A stretch of DNA of 64,000 bases from JBLIRR01 sp049472395. GTDB taxonomy: Bacteria > SZUA-182 > DTGQ01 > JBLIRR01. Location of the stretch: positions 1 to 64,000 of the forward strand of contig JBLIRR010000037.1 in the NCBI GenBank assembly GCA_049472395.1. Reading direction: 5' to 3'. Positions 8,597 to 16,315 of the stretch are shown here, in pieces. The notes beneath the pieces were generated by a model, which saw nothing but the letters and a program-made list of their open reading frames with translations, did no database searches and had not been told where the DNA came from. The stretch's first letter is position 1; each line of letters opens with the position of its first letter. The translations under genes were made by a program, and so were the position numbers.

Positions 8597-9313
8597 ATGA
8601 AAAAATGGTGCATGTTTTATATTATTATCATATTGCTTTTCATTACTGCTGTCAGAGGTTATGCAGCCGAGGATGCGGATAAGGATGAGCGCGTCTATGC
8701 TATACAAAATAAAGTCTTTCATCGCTATCATGAATTCGGCATAACCGCGGGCTACATTCCTGATGATGACTTTTTTGAGCTTTTTCCACTGGGTATTAAT
8801 TACATTTTTCATTTTAATGACCATTTTGCATGGGAAGTCGCCCGGGGTTATCTGGTAATGAAAGAAGAGAAGGATATTAAAAAGGACCTTGAAAAAGAAT
8901 TTGGAGTCACACCATCAGAATTCAGCAAGCCGAAATATATTGTCCACAGCCATCTTGTGTGGAAGCCTATGTATGGGAAAGACTCCATACTGAATAAGGG
9001 CGTTGTCAATCATGAGAGTTATTTTTACTTTGGAGGAGGGATGATAAGCTACGAGAGGCTTACGCTGCCTGGTGTGGATAATGCGCTCTCCCTGAGCGCC
9101 GGTTTTGGTATACGATATTTTATAAATAAATATACATGTATAAATTTTGAAATCCGTGACCTGGTTAACTTTAAGGAAGATGATACGGAAAATAATCTCT
9201 GGTGTGCCCTCTGTTTGGGATTCCGTTTTAATTTGAGAGCACGAAAACCGGAAGATAATCCCACAATAAAGATATTAAACCACTATTTAAGAGAAGATGA
9301 AAATGAGAATTAA
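8597..9313 (+). CDS. Outer-membrane beta-barrel protein (Glt A/B/H-like)
   Basis: The 238-aa product has a signal peptide (cleavage near GYA-AE, residue 24). The barrel pattern matches the myxobacterial-type 'outer membrane beta-barrel domain' family: FGITAGYIPDDDF, FHFNDHFAWEVARGY, FGGGMISYE, FGIRYFINKYT, LCLGFRFNL. Proteins of this class are the OM partners in Glt complexes. A TAAGGAG site precedes the start, and the 3' end overlaps the next gene by 17 bp. It is likely the OM anchor of the machine. Confidence 0.8.
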   Translation: MKKWCMFYIIIILLFITAVRGYAAEDADKDERVYAIQNKVFHRYHEFGITAGYIPDDDFFELFPLGINYIFHFNDHFAWEVARGYLVMKEEKDIKKDLEKEFGVTPSEFSKPKYIVHSHLVWKPMYGKDSILNKGVVNHESYFYFGGGMISYERLTLPGVDNALSLSAGFGIRYFINKYTCINFEIRDLVNFKEDDTENNLWCALCLGFRFNLRARKPEDNPTIKILNHYLREDENEN

Positions 9314-10766
9314 ACACGCAACCTGTGCTCTTATTTTCATATGGCTCCTCTGTATTGCCACGAGGGGCGACGCCATAGGTCCTGATCCTAACTCAAATGA
9401 TCCCCTTTCATTTACAACCGGCTATAAGCTCTTTGAGAAAAAGAAGTTTGAGAAGGCGTGCCCTCACTTTTTCCGCTATATGAGTGTCAATTCCCCTGAT
9501 ATTGTAGATTATGAATGGGCGGAGTTTTTTTTCGGGATTTGCTTGAAAAAATGCGGCTATTCACATGCTGCTGTGGATATTCTCGCGCATCTGGTAACCC
9601 GAAAGCCCAATACAAAAATCGTCTCATACTGCCTTGAGCTTTTTGAAGAAATCACCCGCACCCAGCCCTTTGATAATGAGCTTATTATTCATAGTGTGCT
9701 CTGTGACCAGGAATATGGATTTGTGAATGAAGAGATTGGAGACTTTATCAACTTTTACCAGGGGGTCTATGACTGGAAACATGGCTTTTTCGAATGGGGA
9801 AATGAGCATTTTAAGAATATTACCCCGGAGGGCTATTACTTTTATAAATATCTCTATCATAAAGCTCTCTACCGGGTATATCAGGATCACATTGATGATG
9901 CGATTGCCCTTCTAACCAAGATTTTAGAGGGCCCTTCTGAGGAAAAAGCGTTAAAAGACGATGCACGAAAAACATTGGCGCGCCTCTTGTATGAAAAGAA
10001 AGAGTATGATAACTCTGCCCTGAACTACCAGAAAATTACCAAATCTATTCTAGACCAGGCACAAAATCTTCTCGAGCGGGCGTGGGTCCAGTACCGTTTG
10101 GGATACTCAGAGAAGGCTATGGGCTTGCTCTATGCCTTTGAGGCGCCGAGTTTTCAAAATTATTTTACACCTGAATATTTTATCTTAAAATCGCTTATCT
10201 ATAAAGATGTATGTCACTACAAACGGGCTTTGGATGTGGTCAAGGAATTTAACAAATATTATGGCGACTCGCTTGAGTCTATCTATAACCGCGGAAAAGC
10301 CGTTGACAATCCGGCCCTTTTATTGGTCCTTCTCAGTAAAAATCAGATCAATAAGACATGGAAATTGCTCCGTCTCGTTGAAAAGGAAAAGGAGAAATGC
10401 GCAGAATTCAAGAAAAAGGAGAAAGCTCTTTACGATTATCTTCTGAAAATATATGATCTGCAGATTGAAGAGAGCGCCGATTCTCTGAAAGAGCAGATAG
10501 AAAAAGAATTTGAAAAGATTGCCAATACACTTTTGCAGTATGAAGAAGAGGCGCACCTCATGGAATATGAGATTGGAATTGATATGTATCAAAGGGTCTA
10601 TCAATATCATTACTCTGAGGATAACACAAAAAAGAAAAAAGCAGGAGAGAAAATCGCGGTGTATCCCTTCCAGGGAGAATTCTGGAACAATGAATTGGCA
10701 GACTATAAGGTTACACTCCCGAATAAATGTGAATGTATCGAAGAATGGGACATATTTTTTCAATGA
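9297..10766 (+). CDS. Exported TPR protein (GltE-like position)
   Basis: This 489-aa protein has a signal peptide (about residues 1-27, ending TRGDA) and helical tetratricopeptide-like repeats, e.g. LFEKKKFEKACPHFFRY, ILEGPSEEKALKDDARK and LLYEKKEYDNSALNY. The C-terminal third is a Glu/Lys-rich coiled-coil-like segment. ATG 9303 is an alternative start with slightly better spacing from GAGAAG. TPR proteins of similar size (GltE) sit next to a ~1200-aa TPR protein (GltD) in Myxococcus, the same order as here. The expected role is a periplasmic or OM scaffold. Confidence 0.75.
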   Translation: MKMRIKHATCALIFIWLLCIATRGDAIGPDPNSNDPLSFTTGYKLFEKKKFEKACPHFFRYMSVNSPDIVDYEWAEFFFGICLKKCGYSHAAVDILAHLVTRKPNTKIVSYCLELFEEITRTQPFDNELIIHSVLCDQEYGFVNEEIGDFINFYQGVYDWKHGFFEWGNEHFKNITPEGYYFYKYLYHKALYRVYQDHIDDAIALLTKILEGPSEEKALKDDARKTLARLLYEKKEYDNSALNYQKITKSILDQAQNLLERAWVQYRLGYSEKAMGLLYAFEAPSFQNYFTPEYFILKSLIYKDVCHYKRALDVVKEFNKYYGDSLESIYNRGKAVDNPALLLVLLSKNQINKTWKLLRLVEKEKEKCAEFKKKEKALYDYLLKIYDLQIEESADSLKEQIEKEFEKIANTLLQYEEEAHLMEYEIGIDMYQRVYQYHYSEDNTKKKKAGEKIAVYPFQGEFWNNELADYKVTLPNKCECIEEWDIFFQ

Positions 10767-10785
10767 TCTTAAGAAACAATGTGAT

Positions 10786-13700
10786 ATGAGAAATACTATG
10801 AGAGGAAAAAAATTCTTACTTTTACTATGTGCGTTTCTTATTCTCTCTCTGCCGATATCTTCCTCTGGTGCAAAAAAGGGACAGAGTTTCAAGGTATATC
10901 AATATGAAAAAAAGGACAAGGAAGAGGAGCAGAAGAAATTTATTGCCAAGCTCACAGAGGATAAGCAGAAGATAGAGATGGCCATTAAGAACACCAAGGC
11001 CCTGATTGATAAATCACGTGACAGGCCCTATCTGCCGGAGATTTATATTCGTCTTGCAGAGCTGTATATTGAAAAATCGCGTATTGTGTATTTTCTGCGT
11101 AAAACCCAATCGCCCAGTACAGTAAACGCATTGAACTTTCTCGAATCTAACTCCTTGAAAAACCAGGCAATAGAAATCTATCAGCGCATATTAAACGATT
11201 TCCCGAAATTTGAGGAACGGGATAAGATCCATTTCTATTTGGCGCATGAATATAGAGAGCTTGCTGAGATTGATAAAATGGTTGAGCAATACAGGATAAT
11301 TATTAAACAATATACACACAGCTCCTATGTACCGGAGTCGTTCTTACTTTTAGGAGATTATTTCTTTGATAAGCAGGACCTTGAGATGGCAACTAAACAT
11401 TACGAGGCTGTGCTTAAATATCCTGAAAGCTCTGCAATTGCTATTGCCCGTTATAAACTGGCATGGTGTCATATAAATGAGGCAGACTTTAAGAAGGCCC
11501 TTACGCTTTTCGAAGAATCGGTTCTCAGCGCACAGCCGGGTAAAGAACTGGATGTTGACACATATAAGAGAGTTGATATCCGGCTTGAATCACTTATCGA
11601 CATGGCATACTGTTACTGTGAGGTTTATAAGGATGCAAAACCTGAGCAGGCAATAGCCTATTTTCAAAAATTTGCATGGTCAAGGCCGGTATACACCACT
11701 GTGCTTGAAAAACTCGCCTATCGCTATCTGCTCAAAAAAAAGTGGAAAAAGGCTGCGGCAATCTATCGCCAGTTATCGATACTGCAGCATGATGTAGAGA
11801 AATTGTTGGAATATGCCCGCAAAATCTTTGAATGCGTCCAGTCTTTAGAAAGCTTTGAGGATGCGGACCAGGACATGGCAATCATTATCAAGGCGCTTCG
11901 CAAACAGAAATATTCCATACATATACCTGAAGAAGAGAAAAAGAAAAACCTCAAAGACTATGAAATGTATGCGCGGGATATCGTCACGCACCTTCATCAT
12001 AAGGCACGACATGCAAAATCAAAAGAAGTCTTTAAGCGGGCTGCGGACTCTTATAAATTATATCTGGATTTTTTTAAGACGAGCCCGGTATACAAGGATA
12101 TGGAAGCAAACTATGCTGAAGCGCTTTTCTCCGCACAAGAATATATGGAGGCGGGTAAACAATATGAAAAACTGGCTCTGAGAGAAAACGCACACAGTAA
12201 AAAGAAAAGGGAAGATCTCTATAGCGCTGTCCTTTCCTATTATGCTGCGCTTAAAAACAAAGAAAACCTCAATTACTATCAGATTGCTTACACACGAGCA
12301 GGCCTTCGGACAACGGGGAAAACTTATGCTGTAGAGTTTCCCAAGTCAAAGCAGGTGCCCAATGTCCTTTTTAATGTGGCATGGATCGCCTATGATGCGG
12401 GCAAGTATGATGATGCAATTGCTGAATTCTCCCAGTTTGTCGATCGCTATCCCAGGGGCAAAGAAGCAAAGGCTGCAATTCATCTCATCCTTGACGCATT
12501 TCATCTTAAAGAAGATTATGAGGGCCTCGTCACTTACGGACAAAAAATCCTCAGGAATAATAAAATTACTGATAAAAAAATAAGGGCCGAAGTAGCAGAA
12601 ATCGTGAAGTCAGCTGAATCAAAAGTGATATGCAATCTCACCTTGAATGCGGTAAATGACTGGGAAAGGGGCAAAGACAATATTATGGATTTTGTCGAAC
12701 AGCATGCATCCTCCTCTATGGGAGAGCAGGCCCTTGTTGCGCTTATTCTCCCGAGCAAGGAGAAGGGGGATTTAGAGACCATGATTTCCGCAGGCACTAC
12801 CTTAATCAAAAATTTCCCCTCCTCCCCGAAAATCGAAGACACATTGAATATCATTATCGACTCTTCCCTTAAAAGCTCTCAATTCAGGCTCCTCGCACAA
12901 TATCTTGAAGTTTTCGGGCGTAAGCTGAGAAAACATAAGAACGCGGTAAGCTTTCTTTATCAGGCTGCCCAGATCAGGGAAAATCTTGGCCAGTATGATC
13001 TTTCAAATAAAGATTATAAGCTGATTCTCACACGCGTTAAAAAAGGAAGCCCTCTGCATGGTGAGATCATACTTGCCATGGCGCATAATGCAGAGCACAT
13101 GTCGAATAATAATCTCGCACGTGGCATTTTAATCAACAACAGAGGCTATCTTTCATCCACAGGGAAAATAAAGGCAGCTGCCAAAATTGCGGATTACTAT
13201 TTTCAAGATAATCGATATAAACAGGCCGAACGATTCAGAAAAATAGCCAATGGAGGGTATACACCCTCTATGGCAAAAAAGGATAGTGAGATTAATTCTG
13301 CAATGGCTCAAATGGAGTATAGTGCTCTTCAAAGATCAAATAGGAGATATATGAAGCTTCAATTAAAGGATCATATAGATAATCAAATCGTCACTGCCAA
13401 GGCGAAGCTTTTAGAGCACCTGGAAAATGGATATCATACAGTGATTAAATACCAGGTGCCTGAATGGGCGCTTAATGCCTGCTACCGCCTCTATGAAGTA
13501 AACAAGGAATTTGCCCGTTTTCTGAAAGAGAGCCCACTTCCACAATTGCCCCCTGAGCAGGAAAAGCAGTATGTGGAGCTTATCAATCAAAAGGCTCAGG
13601 GCTATAACGATCAAGCAGAGCAATATTTAAAGACGAGCGTTGAGCAAGCGCGAAAATGGGAAGTATGCGATCCTAAGCTTTCGCAGTATGTCATAAATCC

Positions 13701-14208
13701 ATCAGAAGGCTCCCGCGCAACTCCTTTTTCAAGAAATAATGCATCAATTAAGATCGGAATCCAATTCCTCAAAGATGATGTGTTAAAAAGGATGCACTAT
13801 AAGCTGCTGCAAGGCTCTGATAATATGAATTTGTTAAGTGATCTTGCAAAGGCATATATAGAAAGAAGAGATTTCAGGCAGACCATCCTTATCGCTCAAA
13901 AAGCATTGGAAGAGATAAAAGCCAAAAAAGACCCTTTAAAGGCAACAGTCTATAATTCATTGGGAGTAGCGTATCTTTATAAGGCTGATGATACCATGGC
14001 CAAGGATGCCTTTAAAAAGGCCCTTGATATCGACTCAAAAAATATCGGGGCACGGATTAATCTTGCAAGTCTTTATCAACATTATGGTCATAGAGATAAA
14101 GCGAAAAGTCTTTATAAAACCCTTCCAAACAGTGGAGTGGTGGAGGAATCAGAAGAGATGATTCATCCCCACGCACGGGAGTTATATTATGCCTATATCA
14201 ATGATTAA
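10786..14208 (+). CDS. Large exported TPR scaffold protein (GltD/AgnA-like)
   Basis: I place the start at ATG 10786 (1140 aa), because residues 1-28 then form a signal peptide (MRNTMRGKKFLLLLCAF... ending SSGA). An in-frame ATG at 10510 lies inside the upstream gene and would add 92 residues without a signal. The mature protein is almost entirely TPR-like helical repeats (ADLYIEKS..., LLGDYFFDKQDLEMATKHYEAVL, NVAWIAYDAGKYDDAIAEF) and ends with canonical TPRs (SLGVAYLYKADDTMAKDAF, INLASLYQHYGHRDKAKSLY). GltD of Myxococcus is a periplasmic TPR protein of comparable size (about 1200 aa). It is probably the periplasmic backbone of the complex and overlaps the next gene by 20 bp. Confidence 0.8.
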   Translation: MRNTMRGKKFLLLLCAFLILSLPISSSGAKKGQSFKVYQYEKKDKEEEQKKFIAKLTEDKQKIEMAIKNTKALIDKSRDRPYLPEIYIRLAELYIEKSRIVYFLRKTQSPSTVNALNFLESNSLKNQAIEIYQRILNDFPKFEERDKIHFYLAHEYRELAEIDKMVEQYRIIIKQYTHSSYVPESFLLLGDYFFDKQDLEMATKHYEAVLKYPESSAIAIARYKLAWCHINEADFKKALTLFEESVLSAQPGKELDVDTYKRVDIRLESLIDMAYCYCEVYKDAKPEQAIAYFQKFAWSRPVYTTVLEKLAYRYLLKKKWKKAAAIYRQLSILQHDVEKLLEYARKIFECVQSLESFEDADQDMAIIIKALRKQKYSIHIPEEEKKKNLKDYEMYARDIVTHLHHKARHAKSKEVFKRAADSYKLYLDFFKTSPVYKDMEANYAEALFSAQEYMEAGKQYEKLALRENAHSKKKREDLYSAVLSYYAALKNKENLNYYQIAYTRAGLRTTGKTYAVEFPKSKQVPNVLFNVAWIAYDAGKYDDAIAEFSQFVDRYPRGKEAKAAIHLILDAFHLKEDYEGLVTYGQKILRNNKITDKKIRAEVAEIVKSAESKVICNLTLNAVNDWERGKDNIMDFVEQHASSSMGEQALVALILPSKEKGDLETMISAGTTLIKNFPSSPKIEDTLNIIIDSSLKSSQFRLLAQYLEVFGRKLRKHKNAVSFLYQAAQIRENLGQYDLSNKDYKLILTRVKKGSPLHGEIILAMAHNAEHMSNNNLARGILINNRGYLSSTGKIKAAAKIADYYFQDNRYKQAERFRKIANGGYTPSMAKKDSEINSAMAQMEYSALQRSNRRYMKLQLKDHIDNQIVTAKAKLLEHLENGYHTVIKYQVPEWALNACYRLYEVNKEFARFLKESPLPQLPPEQEKQYVELINQKAQGYNDQAEQYLKTSVEQARKWEVCDPKLSQYVINPSEGSRATPFSRNNASIKIGIQFLKDDVLKRMHYKLLQGSDNMNLLSDLAKAYIERRDFRQTILIAQKALEEIKAKKDPLKATVYNSLGVAYLYKADDTMAKDAFKKALDIDSKNIGARINLASLYQHYGHRDKAKSLYKTLPNSGVVEESEEMIHPHARELYYAYIND

Positions 14209-15565
14209 AAAAAACAGCAGAATTTTTATCTGTCTCTTTGCCATGATCATTTCTCTGCACCTCCTTTGTGGCTGTGGGGGAGAAACTGGGGATACAGGTG
14301 ACACAAGCACCCAGGGAGACACGTCCTCTGAAGGCTGGCAACGCTGTATAGTAAAAGATATTGATGCAGGAGGTATGCTCGCCCCTCATATTCATGCGGC
14401 AGCAGATAGCAATGACCGCGTTCATGTTGTCTATTTTTGCGATACCGATGAAAGCGATGATGAGAGCAATCCCTATACAGTTCATTATCTTCTTTTCGAT
14501 ATAGCGGCCGCACGCTCCGGAGCAGAGGACGCGAACACAGTGCTTGCAGAGGAGACCATTATCGATATAGATAATTGCAGGGATCTTTCATTTGTCCTTG
14601 ATAGCACCAATACTCCGCTTGTGGCCTATCGGGGAGGTGAGCTGCGAGAGTGCGGTTCACCGCAGCAATCAGATGCCATGTTCAGTCTCAAGGAAAATAC
14701 GAGCTGGACAGAATATACCGGCGCAATAGGCGATGTTGAGAGAAATCCGGTATTTACCGATGGGCTTGCGGGCGCTGATACCTCGGTTGCCTTTGACTCT
14801 ACCGGTGATATTCATCTGTGCTATCAATTCTTCTATGAAGGGTGTGATTCAATGAACTATAACTACCCAGACCTGTGTTATGTGAAAAAGGAGCGTTCAT
14901 CCCTCACCACCAGTGCAACCGAGGAGACAGTCGAGGGGAATGTGTATAATGAAGCAGGCACTGTTGCCCTAGAGCAAAATTCCATGGGTAAATATTGTGC
15001 GATCACAACAGATGCAGAGGATAGTCCTGTTATCTTTTATTATGCCGAGTTTACAGAGTCAAACAGGGGGCTCCGTGTTGCGCGGCGAGGAAACAACGGG
15101 CAGTGGGAGAGTGAATGGCTTGAAGATAACTGCGAAATAGGCGCCATAAGTGCGGCACATTCTGATGCGAGCGATGATTTCGCCGTTGCTTACTATGTAA
15201 AAGAATATACTGACGGCAGCGATTTTGTGCACTGTTTAAAGTATGCCCGGGGCAATTTCTCCTCCTGGCAGACAACCCTGGTTGATGAAAGCTCCTGGTG
15301 TGGCAACTATTGCAGCCTTGCCTTTGATTCATCAGGCAATCCCGCCATTGCGTATTATGAGTATAAGACGCACAGCGGCTATGATCGTCTGAACCTTAAA
15401 CTTGCCCGCTATGACGGGACTTCCTGGAGCAAAGAAACAGTTGCTGAAAGCGGTGACATCGGCCTTTACAATACGCTCTGGTTCGATACAAATGATAGAG
15501 CGCTGATCTGTACCTATTCGAATACAACCACGACGATATATATCTATTATGAATATTATGAATAA
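14189..15565 (+). CDS. Lipoprotein with beta-propeller-like repeats
   Basis: The 458-aa product starts with a lipoprotein signal (lipobox around LCGC) and a short Gly/Thr/Asp linker. The rest is repeated beta-type segments such as AADSNDRVHVVYF, VLDSTNTPLVAYR, AFDSTGDIHLCYQ, TDAEDSPVIFYY and AFDSSGNPAIAYYEY. This spacing resembles BNR/sialidase-like propeller blades. The start at 14189 is backed by GGAG 8 nt upstream and overlaps the TPR gene, so it belongs to the same transcript. It could be a surface or periplasmic tip component; I do not recognise a specific family. A 50-bp degraded copy of part of it lies at 21190-21239. Confidence 0.65.
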   Translation: MPISMIKKNSRIFICLFAMIISLHLLCGCGGETGDTGDTSTQGDTSSEGWQRCIVKDIDAGGMLAPHIHAAADSNDRVHVVYFCDTDESDDESNPYTVHYLLFDIAAARSGAEDANTVLAEETIIDIDNCRDLSFVLDSTNTPLVAYRGGELRECGSPQQSDAMFSLKENTSWTEYTGAIGDVERNPVFTDGLAGADTSVAFDSTGDIHLCYQFFYEGCDSMNYNYPDLCYVKKERSSLTTSATEETVEGNVYNEAGTVALEQNSMGKYCAITTDAEDSPVIFYYAEFTESNRGLRVARRGNNGQWESEWLEDNCEIGAISAAHSDASDDFAVAYYVKEYTDGSDFVHCLKYARGNFSSWQTTLVDESSWCGNYCSLAFDSSGNPAIAYYEYKTHSGYDRLNLKLARYDGTSWSKETVAESGDIGLYNTLWFDTNDRALICTYSNTTTTIYIYYEYYE

Positions 15566-16315
15566 TTTTTCTCGCAAAGAGTAATCTTTACATTACAATC
15601 ATTGGATTGGAGGATGCGGTACCATGAGGGGTTCTCACAATTCACTATTAAGCTCTTTCATTTTCATATGCGTGTCTATGAACGATAAGGATTTGGAAAA
15701 AGAACGTTCCATACTGCGCAAACTACAGTGGTATGATTAATAGGTATAGGATATAATCAAGGGGAGGATGTCCTGTCTTTCTTATTTAACTGATAGAAAT
15801 TGCTTTTCTGAGCCTGAGAGGAATCCCATTGTTATCTTTTTGCACACTGGTTTGTAAGTGTATTTGTGGGTGCTCTCGGCTCCCATCGTTTAATTTCGCA
15901 CTTATCGGCGCTCTTTTTGTTGAAAAGATGCGGGTGCGGCGCTGCAGTATTTCACAAAGGAAGATGACGGGATAAGGATTTTTGGCAGCACGTCATAGAA
16001 TTTATAGGCCTTCGATTTTGGTTTTTTGGGTGGACTCAACTAATGAGAACAAAGCCCAACATCCCTGAGGTTTTCCTTATGCCTTCCCTTTATCTTTGTC
16101 CAACAGTACTTTTCAAGGATATAAAATCTTCGTAAAACATAGCTGAAATCCATTTTTATATCTCACCAATGAATACCTGGCTCTCATATCAAAAACACTG
16201 GAATGAATCTTGTATCAAATAATAAAAAATGGCAAGGATTGTATTCCAGAAGAGAAATGCCATTTAACTTTAAAATTAAAGTATCAAAGTATTAAAAGCA
16301 GGAATTTGCTTATTT
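15566..16315. other. Long intergenic region with a 40-bp dispersed repeat
   Basis: No credible gene is present in these 750 bp. Bases 15643-15682 match 29489-29528 with two mismatches. In both copies one frame reads TIKLxHFHMRxYE, suggesting decayed relics of one coding element. The remainder has short broken frames, e.g. a 20-codon ATG frame at 15679-15741, with no family I can name. Confidence 0.5.
15643..15682 (+). repeat. 40-bp dispersed repeat, copy 1
   Basis: It is 38/40 identical to 29489-29528, with core CTATTAAGCTCT then TTTTCATATGCG. Both copies are in intergenic DNA close upstream of exported-protein genes. Confidence 0.7.

Noticed and set aside
10510..10785. Earlier ATG (10510) as the start of the large TPR protein
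   Set aside because: It lies deep in the upstream gene, encodes Arg/Lys-rich shadow sequence, and would bury the signal peptide that starts at 10786.
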